Source: Chlamydiota bacterium
Lineage (GTDB): Bacteria; Chlamydiota; Chlamydiia; Chlamydiales; Rhabdochlamydiaceae
Direction of reading: 5' to 3'
Length of the DNA stretch: 12,509 nucleotides
NCBI GenBank assembly: GCA_023269365.1
Contig: JAHFTN010000032.1
Coordinates: 1 to 12,509, forward strand
This document shows positions 1-5,782 of this stretch, piece by piece; position 1 is the first letter of the stretch; the number at the start of each line of letters is the position of its first letter. The notes below the pieces were generated by a model that was not told the origin of the DNA, did not search any database, and saw nothing but the letters and a program-made list of their open reading frames with translations. Made by a program: the position numbers and the translations under genes.

Positions 1-622
1 CACCAATCCCTCCCCTTCCCCCATTGAACCCCCCTCCCCCTCCTCCTCCTTCTCCTACCTGTCCATTCCCGCTATCATTGTTTCCCTGCCCGCCTACAGC
101 TATGTTATTAGAAAACGTGATCCCCGTGATTTGTGCTGTGGCAAATTCATTAATGAACAAAGCAGCTCCAGCTCCTAATCCTCCTCCACCAAGCATAGAA
201 CCTCCTGCCCCTCCTTGAGCCTTGCAGGAATCGATAACCATGTTAGAAATCGTGGCAATTCCACTGATGATGGAAAATGCGGGGTAAGTACTAGTTCCGC
301 TAATTGTCACTGTGGAAGCAGTCCCATTGGTATTAAATGTATAATTACCCCCAGTGATTCCATCGTACCCCACGGGATAGAGGTTATTGCCTAAATTCAC
401 TCCCGTTACCCCGAAGACAATATTGCCCCCTCCCGATTGGTTAGCTTGATAAATGGCCGCGCTTAATGAACCATCGCCCGTTGCTCCTGTGTCGTTGGGA
501 TTAGTTACTGAAAATGTAGAAGAGATCAGTTCCGAATAGCAACAGAGAGAAACGATGAGAGAGCCTCCCTGTATAAAAGAGCGGACCGATTTATTTTTCA
601 TGTTGAATTGAGATATTTTCAT
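1..622 (-). CDS. Secreted Gly-rich beta-helix/Pmp-like surface protein, N-terminal part (runs off left edge)
   Basis: The minus strand is open from an ATG at 622 (or the in-frame ATG at 601) to the window edge, about 207 codons, so the gene is partial. The N-terminus has basic residues (KNKSVR) followed by a hydrophobic stretch (SLIVSLCCY), consistent with export. Residues about 38-70 read SVTNPNDTG, then GDGSLSAAIYQAN, then GGGNIVF. This resembles the N-terminal motif of secreted right-handed beta-helix proteins related to polymorphic outer membrane proteins (SVTNtnDsGaGSLRqAI-xxAN). A Thr/Ser/Asn-rich beta-helix-like stretch follows, then Gly-rich segments including a run of six glycines. 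The proline-rich reading of the opposite strand is only the shadow of these glycine codons. No autotransporter barrel can be seen because the C-terminus is missing. An adhesin or surface-protein role is inferred. A promoter lies at 658-686 and no strong Shine-Dalgarno is seen. Confidence 0.72.
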   Translation of the reverse strand, partial: MKISQFNMKNKSVRSFIQGGSLIVSLCCYSELISSTFSVTNPNDTGATGDGSLSAAIYQANQSGGGNIVFGVTGVNLGNNLYPVGYDGITGGNYTFNTNGTASTVTISGTSTYPAFSIISGIATISNMVIDSCKAQGGAGGSMLGGGGLGAGAALFINEFATAQITGITFSNNIAVGGQGNNDSGNGQVGEGGGGGGGFNGGRGGIG

Positions 623-657
623 AGAGCTTTTTTTGGTAAGAGGTTTAGGAACTTATC

Positions 658-686
658 TTAATAAAACTTTTCGTCGAATTTTGCAA
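658..686 (-). promoter_or_regulatory. Sigma70/sigma66-type promoter for the Pmp-like gene
   Basis: On the minus strand, TTGCAA (686-681) and TATTAA (663-658) are separated by exactly 17 bp. Transcription would start near 651 and leave a leader of about 30 nt before the ATG at 622. Only the sequence match supports this. Confidence 0.5.
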
Positions 687-804
687 TTCTTTCTAATACT
701 GGACTTTAGCCATCGGTGGAGGCAATTTCGCGTCTAAAGCCAATAGAGCCAGGAGACTTTATTTCGCGAACTTGCTGTCCCCCAATGGCCAAAGTTCAGT
801 CCCA

Positions 805-872
805 ATGAACCTATCCGCAAAGTCGAGCATTCTGTTAAAAATCAGAGCTCTCGATTTTGCGGATAGGTTCAT
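805..872. repeat. Inverted repeat straddling the TPR-gene stop codon
   Basis: Arms 805-827 and 850-872 (23 nt each) are reverse complements with one mismatch; both carry the core CCTATCCGCAAA or its complement. The loop is 828-849. The right arm lies inside the 3' end of the TPR gene (encoding roughly YEPIRKIES) and the stop codon is in the loop. On the minus strand the mRNA would end in a strong hairpin. No T-run follows it, so it may act in mRNA 3'-end protection or termination, or may have arisen by inverted duplication of the gene end. Confidence 0.7.
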
Positions 873-1275
873 AAGCCATGATGAGGGCTTGGGCTTGATT
901 GGAGATCTGTTCTTGCTGGCATTTTTCCAACACCTTGGCTTGAGCCAAGGCTTGCCGTTTATAGCCTAGCATGAAGAGAGTTTTGGTGCGGTTGAGAAGG
1001 GTGGGGAGGTGGGTGGGGTCGAGCTTGAGGGCTTTTTCAATGTAATTAAGAGCCATCAGGTTATTTCCCGTCTGTAGATAGAGGGCGCCTAGAGTTTGCA
1101 AGTCATAGAGCGACTCGGGATTGAGAAGGACGAGCGCTTCATAGAAAGTGGTGGCGGTATCATACTTTCCCTGCTTAATATAGGAGTACCCTATGAAGCG
1201 CACGTCTTCTAACTCTTCTTTCCCCCATCCTAAAACTGACAACCATTCCACTTGAGCCACCCTCTTTCTCGTCAC
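835..1275 (-). CDS. TPR protein, SycD/LcrH-like (possible type III secretion chaperone; CT274-like by position)
   Basis: 146 residues with about three tetratricopeptide repeats: roughly residues 22-55 (VRFIGYSYIKQGKYDTATTF), 56-89 (LGALYLQTGNNLMALNYIEK) and 90-123 (LLNRTKTLFMLGYKRQAL). The ALKLDP and AL--LNPES ends are typical TPR spacing. The size and three-repeat plan match class II type III secretion chaperones of the SycD/LcrH group, which bind translocator proteins in the cytoplasm. The specific substrate is unknown and another TPR adaptor role is possible. The gene starts with GTG at 1275 and overlaps the stop of the upstream gene (GTGA), so it is probably translationally coupled. Its 3' end lies in the inverted repeat at 805-872. 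Next to the divergent mraW cluster it occupies the position of C. trachomatis CT274, from memory of that gene order. Confidence 0.8.
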   Translation of the reverse strand: MTRKRVAQVEWLSVLGWGKEELEDVRFIGYSYIKQGKYDTATTFYEALVLLNPESLYDLQTLGALYLQTGNNLMALNYIEKALKLDPTHLPTLLNRTKTLFMLGYKRQALAQAKVLEKCQQEQISNQAQALIMAYEPIRKIESSDF

Positions 1276-1721
1276 CCTTTACTATACTGGTGCATTCTTC
1301 CGTTAATTTCAAGGTTGAGTTTTCCACGTTCTACAGCTTGGTTTAAGCTAGAAGTTAAGACCTCTTGCTCTTTGCTGTGGCGCTCTGCATCGAGTGGGCT
1401 GCTTGAGGGAGAAGGCGTATTGGCAACCTTGTCTATCAGCGCGCCGAGTTTATTTTCTGAGGCAATCGAAGCAAAAAAAGGGGCAAGTCCCCTCTGTTCG
1501 TAAAACCCAACGGGCGCGGGGATCGAAGCCCAGGGGGTCGTGGTGGGTTGTGTATTTAATAAAGCTTCAATTTCTCCCATGTGGGAAGGTTTGAGGACAG
1601 AGGTTTCAGTCTGACTGGGAATTCCTCTCGCATCGGAGATAAGGGAGGGATCGAGCTGCTCTTGCCTTTGTGCATAGTCCCGCGAAGCTTCTGGACCTAG
1701 ATTGCTTATTTCTAAGGGCAT
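1272..1721 (-). CDS. Conserved-position hypothetical protein (CT273-like by synteny)
   Basis: 149 residues, starting at ATG 1721 with a strong Shine-Dalgarno AGGAG at 1733-1729, seven bases upstream. I recognise no domain. The protein is soluble, with no signal peptide or membrane segment. It is rich in Ser, Pro, Glu and Gln, has a disordered-looking middle (ANTPSPSSSPLDAERHSKEQ) and a more helical C-terminal part (LTSSLNQAVERGKLNLEING). It is the first gene of a two-gene operon with the TPR protein (GTGA overlap). If the TPR protein is a secretion chaperone, this small adjacent protein could be a partner or substrate, but that is only inference from neighbourhood. Its position matches C. trachomatis CT273. 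Confidence 0.72.
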   Translation of the reverse strand: MPLEISNLGPEASRDYAQRQEQLDPSLISDARGIPSQTETSVLKPSHMGEIEALLNTQPTTTPWASIPAPVGFYEQRGLAPFFASIASENKLGALIDKVANTPSPSSSPLDAERHSKEQEVLTSSLNQAVERGKLNLEINGRMHQYSKG

Positions 1722-1765
1722 GGGGTATCTCCTCTACTGTCTTTAGCATTTGCCATGCACTCTTT

Positions 1766-1774
1766 AATTTATCA
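1766..1774 (-). promoter_or_regulatory. Possible extended -10 of the divergent (minus) operon
   Basis: On the minus strand the sequence reads TGATAAATT, an extended -10 (TGnTAAATT) of the same form as the mraZ promoter. No good -35 is seen 16-18 bp upstream. It lies about 45 bp before the ATG at 1721. Confidence 0.3.
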
Positions 1775-1810
1775 ACTCATATGTTTAATACACTTTTCAT
1801 AGAGGTCTTT

Positions 1811-1826
1811 TCCCACTCATTCCCAC
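1811..1826 (-). promoter_or_regulatory. Pair of MraZ-type boxes in reverse orientation
   Basis: TCCCAC occurs at 1811-1816 and 1821-1826. On the minus strand this is GTGGGA twice, exactly 10 bp apart. This is the same pentamer and spacing as the boxes at the mraZ start, and as known E. coli MraZ operators (TGGGN repeats every 10 bp). It lies about 40 bp upstream of the putative minus-strand -10, so it may link the TPR operon to MraZ control. Function is inferred. Confidence 0.45.
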
Positions 1827-1913
1827 TTTTTCATTTCTTTAAAATAGCACTGAATATAAAGGGGTTATCCAATCGGGTTGGGGAGTATTTTGGGGAGAAA
1901 ATTTTAAAAAAGA

Positions 1914-1942
1914 TTGATGATTTGTGGATTGAATGCTAAATT
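1914..1942 (+). promoter_or_regulatory. mraZ operon promoter
   Basis: TTGATG (1914-1919) and TAAATT (1937-1942) are 17 bp apart, with TGC before the -10 giving an extended -10. Transcription should start near 1948, inside the MraZ boxes. This argues that the in-frame GTG at 1943 is upstream of the mRNA start and that GTG 1964 is the real start. Confidence 0.5.
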
Positions 1943-1968
1943 GTGGGAAATGGTGGGAATCAAGTGGG
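1943..1968 (+). promoter_or_regulatory. MraZ operator: three GTGGG boxes
   Basis: GTGGG occurs at 1943-1947, 1953-1957 and 1964-1968, spaced 10 and 11 bp, so all lie on about the same face of the helix. MraZ is established in E. coli to bind direct TGGGN repeats with 10-bp period at its own promoter. Here the boxes begin right after the -10, cover the expected transcription start, and the last one contains the proposed GTG start codon. That fits autorepression by blocking initiation. Confidence 0.65.
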
Positions 1969-2455
1969 CAAGTTCTTTTTTAGCGGTTCTACTTTAGCTA
2001 AGCTCGACGAGAAGGGGAGATTCGTTCTTCCCCAGCAGATGCGCTTTGGCCTTGTGGAAGAGGGCGTTTTAGAATTTAGTCTGGGGTTGGGTCTTGGGGG
2101 CTGTTTAGCGATCTACAGACAGAGCGACATCCAGAAAATTGTCGAAAAATTCCAAAAAAAACAGCACTTGGGCAAGTACCAGAAGTTTTTCACCTTGTTT
2201 TTTTCTACGCTTCATCAGACAGGTTGCGACAAAGTGGGACGGGTCATGATCCCTCAAATCTTGAAAAAAGCGGTCGGGATTAAGTCGGGGATTACAGTTG
2301 CTGGCGTTTTGAACAAGATCGAGATCTGGCCGCAAGAGGTGTACGAGTCTCAGCTGAATGCGGTCTTGAGCGGTAAAGATAAAGAGATGAATTTGGCAAC
2401 ACTTACAGAAGAGGCATTTGCCCTACTAGAGAGTGAAGAAGAAGAGGTCTTCTGA
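1964..2455 (+). CDS. mraZ: MraZ transcriptional regulator of the division/cell-wall cluster
   Basis: The protein has two SpoVT-AbrB-type halves, each with the MraZ signature: LDEKGRFVLP at about residues 14-23 and CDKVGRVMIP at about 88-97, followed by the typical GVLNKIEIWPQEVYE segment. MraZ forms ring-shaped oligomers and represses the mra (dcw) operon. I chose GTG 1964 (163 residues, starting MGKFFFSG) for three reasons: family members start just before the F-x-G-x-x-L-x-x-D-x-K-G-R motif; GGTGGGA at 1952-1958 lies five bases upstream as a ribosome site; and the earlier in-frame GTG at 1943 sits at the -10. From 1943 it would be 170 residues. The stop overlaps the rsmH start (TGATG). Presence of mraZ is notable because chlamydiae lack ftsZ. 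Confidence 0.93.
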   Translation: MGKFFFSGSTLAKLDEKGRFVLPQQMRFGLVEEGVLEFSLGLGLGGCLAIYRQSDIQKIVEKFQKKQHLGKYQKFFTLFFSTLHQTGCDKVGRVMIPQILKKAVGIKSGITVAGVLNKIEIWPQEVYESQLNAVLSGKDKEMNLATLTEEAFALLESEEEEVF

Positions 2456-3377
2456 TGAGTAAGAAAGCCCCTCATACGCCGATTATGGTCGCAGAAGTTC
2501 TTCGTTGTTTAGATGGGGCGCATCTCAAGGTGTTTTTTGATGGGACTTTGGGCGCGGGGGGACATGCGAGGGCCATTTTAGAAGCGCATCCTGAAATAGA
2601 GCGTTACATCGGCTGCGATAAAGATCCCGAAGCGTTGGCCATTGCGCGGGAAATCCTTTGCCCTTGGGCTGGAAAAGTGGAGTTTGTCCATGGGGACTTT
2701 ACTCACCTAGATCAGATTTTACAGGAAAGACACATTCCTCTTGTCGAGGGTTTTTTTTTGACTTAGGAGTCTCCTCTATGCAGCTAGATCGAGGAGAAAA
2801 AGGGTTTAGTTTTTCTAAAGAAGGCCCTTTAGATATGAGGATGGATCCCACAGCAGAGCTCAGCGCGACAGAAGTTGTCAATGAGTGGTCTGAAGAAGAA
2901 CTCGGTTCTCTATTTCGTGATTTAGGCGAAGAGCCCCGCTGGAAAAGAGCCGCAAAAGCAATTATAGATGCAAGAAGAAAGCATATGATTAAAACGACAA
3001 CACAGCTAGCAGAGATTATCAAAGACGCACTGCAGACGCCTCTCAAGGGAAAATGGCACCCAGCGACGCTGATCTTTCAGGCGCTGCGCCTCTTTGTGAA
3101 TAAAGAACTAGAAGCCGTTACACAAGGAGTGGCTAATGCGATCAAAAGACTCGCACCGGGTGGAAGAATTGGAGTGATGAGCTTTCACAGTCTAGAAGAT
3201 CGGATCGTGAAAAATATATTTAGAGAAGCTGCTTTTTCGCCTAAAAAACCTAAGATGGGGACCCCGCCGGCTCTTTTGCGCCTGCTTACAAAAAAGCCGC
3301 TGAGTCCCGATTTTTCCGAGGTGAAGGCAAATCCAAGAGCGCGCAGTGCTAAATTGCGCTTCGCACAGAGGGCATAA
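2455..3377 (+). CDS. rsmH: 16S rRNA m4C1402 methyltransferase RsmH (MraW), frame disrupted at a T9 run
   Basis: RsmH uses SAM to N4-methylate C1402 of 16S rRNA. Reading from ATG 2455 gives 101 good codons, including HTPIMVAEVL, the SAM-binding DGTLGAGGHA (about 29-38) and GCDKDPEALA. The frame then hits a stop at 2764-2766. The other frame continues from the T9 run at 2751-2759 with all remaining family motifs: FFDLGVSSMQLD, GFSFSKEGPLDMRMDP, HPATLIFQALRLFVN, MSFHSLEDRIVK and NPRARSAKLRFAQRA, ending at 3377. One slip back (or one extra U) in the T run gives VEGFFFDLG and a 307-residue product, normal for the family. No other lesion is seen, so it is a slippage-expressed gene, a fresh mutation or a one-base sequencing error. 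It overlaps mraZ and ftsL by stop/start. Confidence 0.9.
2751..2759 (+). other. T9 homopolymer: frameshift/slippage site in rsmH
   Basis: Nine T follow GGG at 2748-2750. Frame 0 reads GGT TTT TTT TTG ACT TAG; the -1 frame reads TTT GAC TTA, giving the conserved FDLG. The tract fits a T TTT TTT slippery heptamer in phase. The small palindrome AGGAGTCTCCT (2766-2776) lies just downstream. Confidence 0.85.
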
Positions 3378-3760
3378 TGGGAAATGCTTCTTTTTTGCCA
3401 AAAGCGTTTCTCTTAAGGGTGCTGCTCTGCATCGGGATGTTCGGGTTTTCTTTATATTCCTATCTCAACCAACAAAACCTGGTGACTCAAAAGAGGCTGA
3501 CAATTCCGCTCATCGCTAAGCAGATTAAAGAGTTAAAGGAAGCCAACACCTGTTTGCAGTATGAGATCGACCTTTTTGAGAGCCCGGAGCATCTGATGGA
3601 GCTGGCGGCTAAGAGTGAATTTTCCCATCTTAAACAGCCCCTCCTCAAAGAGATCCTCGCCATGCAAGAGGGGAGCGCTTTGCATGGGGGAATTGAAGAG
3701 GTGGAGCCCCCACTCTCCACAGCATCCCGGTTCAGACTGGCGCTTGGCGCAAAGCGATAA
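3377..3760 (+). CDS. FtsL/DivIC-like small membrane division protein (CT271-like by position)
   Basis: 127 residues. A short N-terminal tail is followed by one membrane segment at about residues 11-30 (FLLRVLLCIGMFGFSLYSYL). A periplasmic coiled-coil-type helix follows at about 38-68 (ending KEANTCLQYEIDLFESPEHL), then a short tail with EEVEPPLSTASRFRLALGAKR. This is the FtsL plan: short cytoplasmic tail, one membrane pass, one coiled coil and similar length, in the canonical FtsL slot between rsmH and ftsI. FtsL proteins bring FtsI/FtsW to the division site with a partner such as FtsB. Sequence identity within this family is low, so the assignment rests on topology and position. The start overlaps the rsmH stop by one base (TAATG) and ftsI follows after 15 bases. 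Confidence 0.75.
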   Translation: MGNASFLPKAFLLRVLLCIGMFGFSLYSYLNQQNLVTQKRLTIPLIAKQIKELKEANTCLQYEIDLFESPEHLMELAAKSEFSHLKQPLLKEILAMQEGSALHGGIEEVEPPLSTASRFRLALGAKR

Positions 3761-3775
3761 ATATAGGCATCTTCT

Positions 3776-5782
3776 ATGGGGCCTGACTTAGTCTCCCGCA
3801 AACGTTTAGTCATTGTTTCTATCTCTCTTTTCTTTTTGTTTGCCTTGCTCATTATTTCCTTCTTCAAAATACAGATTGTAGAAGGGGAGAAGTGGACACA
3901 TCAAGCCAAAATTCAGCATCAACTCATTGTGACAGAGCCATTTAAGCGTGGGCTGTTCTATTCGAATACCTCTCTTAAGCTAGGGCACCCAGAAACGCCG
4001 CAGGCCTTTGTCACAGATATCCCCAAATTCCACCTCTACGCAGATCCACAAGGGATCCCGCCCGAATACAGAGAAGAGATTGTAAAGAGGGTGTGCTTCC
4101 TATTGCAGATTCAAGGAAAAGAGGGGTTCAAACTAAAAGAACAGCTCGAGAAAAAGAGTCGCTCTCGAAAGTTGGTTCTCGGGTTGGATAAAACACAGCT
4201 CGATCGATTCAATCAGTGGTGGCTTCCCTTTGCTAAATCGAAAAAATTGCCGCGCAACGCTCTGTTTTTTGTGCAAGACTATAAGCGCTCTTACCCCTTT
4301 GGGAAGTTGCTAGGGCAGGTGCTGCATACCGTGCGCGATGAGAAGGATGCCCTGACCCATCAGCCGATTCCGACAGGGGGTTTAGAGCTGATCTTCGATA
4401 AGATGTTGAAGGGGAAAGAGGGGAAGCGGCTGATCTTGAGATCCCCTCGGCACAGTATGGAGACGGGGCAGGTGATCTCAGCGCCAGAAGATGGGGCTGA
4501 TGTCTATCTGACGATTAACCACTATCTGCAAGCGGTTGCAGAAGAGGAGATCGCGCGCGCTGTCAAGAGCGCAAATGCCAAGGGGGGATGGGCCGTTTTA
4601 ATGGAGCCAAAGACGGGGGAGGTATGGGCGCTTGCTCAATACCCCTACTTTGAGCCGGAGCATTACAGACGCTATTTCAATAGCAAAGAGCAGCAAGAGC
4701 ACACGAAGGTGAAGGCGATTGCCGATGCCTATGAGCCTGGATCGACGATGAAGCCTTTGACACTTGCACTTGCCCTAAAGGCAAATCAGGAATTAAAAAA
4801 ACAGGGGAAACCGCCTCTATTTTCCCCCTCTGAAAAAATAGCGACAGCCAATGGGGGATTTCCCGGAAGGGCAAAACCGATCCACGACACGAAGACCCAT
4901 TCTTATCTGAATATGAATTTGGCTCTGCAAAAATCTTCAAATATCTACATGGCGCGCCTCGTGCAGAGGATCTGCACCTCTCTTGGGGAGAAATGGTATC
5001 GCAACGCGCTACAAGAGGTGTTTGGCTTTGGAGTAAAGACGGGAGTAGAGCTCCCTTCAGAAAGCCCGGGTAATCTCCCTACACCGGGCAAGCTCCATCC
5101 CAATGGGAGGATGGAATGGTCAACCCCGACCCCCTTTTCGATCGCCTTTGGGCACAATATCTTAGCCAATAGCCTGCAAATGTTAAAAAGTTATGCCATC
5201 ATCGCCAACGGGGGTTATGACGTGAAGCCGACGCTAGTGAGGAAAGTGATTCGTCAACATCGAGAAGGCACAGAAGAGATCTTGCTCGACCATACAACAG
5301 ATCTCAAGGGGAAAAGACTTTTGGACAAAGAAGTGGTAGATCAGGTGATTTTAGCGATGAAAGCGGTGACAAAACCGGGAGGAACGGCATCTAAGGCAGA
5401 TATCTTCGGTTACACGGAGGCAGGCAAGACGGCCACATCGGAAAAAATCATCGCCGGCAGCTACTCCAAGAAAGACCATATCTCTACCTTCATCGGCTTT
5501 GCGCCAGCGCAAGAGGCGCGTTTTGTGCTGTTGATCGCCATCGATGAGCCTGAATTTAGATATACCCCTGGCATAGGGAAAAACCAACATGCGGGAAACT
5601 GCTGTGCGCCCGCCTTTGCAGAGATAGGCCTTCGCACCTTGCAATACTTAGGAGTTGAACCCGATGACCCTTATGGCTATCCTGTAGGAGATCCTCGTCG
5701 CGATGCGACAAAAGCCGATTTTATAAAAGAAGTGAATCTCTTAAAAGAGCTCTACCAACAATGGAACGGTCCCAAACACTAA
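3776..5782 (+). CDS. ftsI: Division-specific peptidoglycan transpeptidase FtsI/PBP3
   Basis: 668 residues. One N-terminal membrane anchor (about 10-32), a PBP-dimerisation region (about 50-220) and a penicillin-binding transpeptidase domain (about 240-630). The active-site serine is S323 in GSTMK (SxxK, K326) and the SxN motif is S387-S388-N389. The third motif, normally KTG, reads K551-T552-A553 in EAGKTATSEK, an unusual glycine-to-alanine change. The enzyme crosslinks septal peptidoglycan outside the inner membrane and is the target of beta-lactams that block chlamydial division. It is somewhat longer than E. coli FtsI (588), with extra sequence in the N-terminal region and between motifs. 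The murE start overlaps its last 22 bases. The Shine-Dalgarno is weak (AGG at 3767-3769), so translation is probably coupled to the gene upstream. Confidence 0.96.
   Translation: MGPDLVSRKRLVIVSISLFFLFALLIISFFKIQIVEGEKWTHQAKIQHQLIVTEPFKRGLFYSNTSLKLGHPETPQAFVTDIPKFHLYADPQGIPPEYREEIVKRVCFLLQIQGKEGFKLKEQLEKKSRSRKLVLGLDKTQLDRFNQWWLPFAKSKKLPRNALFFVQDYKRSYPFGKLLGQVLHTVRDEKDALTHQPIPTGGLELIFDKMLKGKEGKRLILRSPRHSMETGQVISAPEDGADVYLTINHYLQAVAEEEIARAVKSANAKGGWAVLMEPKTGEVWALAQYPYFEPEHYRRYFNSKEQQEHTKVKAIADAYEPGSTMKPLTLALALKANQELKKQGKPPLFSPSEKIATANGGFPGRAKPIHDTKTHSYLNMNLALQKSSNIYMARLVQRICTSLGEKWYRNALQEVFGFGVKTGVELPSESPGNLPTPGKLHPNGRMEWSTPTPFSIAFGHNILANSLQMLKSYAIIANGGYDVKPTLVRKVIRQHREGTEEILLDHTTDLKGKRLLDKEVVDQVILAMKAVTKPGGTASKADIFGYTEAGKTATSEKIIAGSYSKKDHISTFIGFAPAQEARFVLLIAIDEPEFRYTPGIGKNQHAGNCCAPAFAEIGLRTLQYLGVEPDDPYGYPVGDPRRDATKADFIKEVNLLKELYQQWNGPKH

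Noticed and set aside
24..218. Proline-rich plus-strand open frame
   Set aside because: It is the antisense shadow of glycine-rich codons in the minus-strand secreted protein, which has the promoter, start and motif.
1943..1963. GTG 1943 as the mraZ start
   Set aside because: It directly abuts the -10 box, lies upstream of the expected transcript start, and adds residues not typical of the family. GTG 1964 fits better.
2778..3377. Internal restart of rsmH at ATG 2778 behind AGGAG
   Set aside because: The product would lack the SAM-binding motifs. The ATG and AGGAG are simply conserved codons of LGVSSM, so a separate gene is unlikely.
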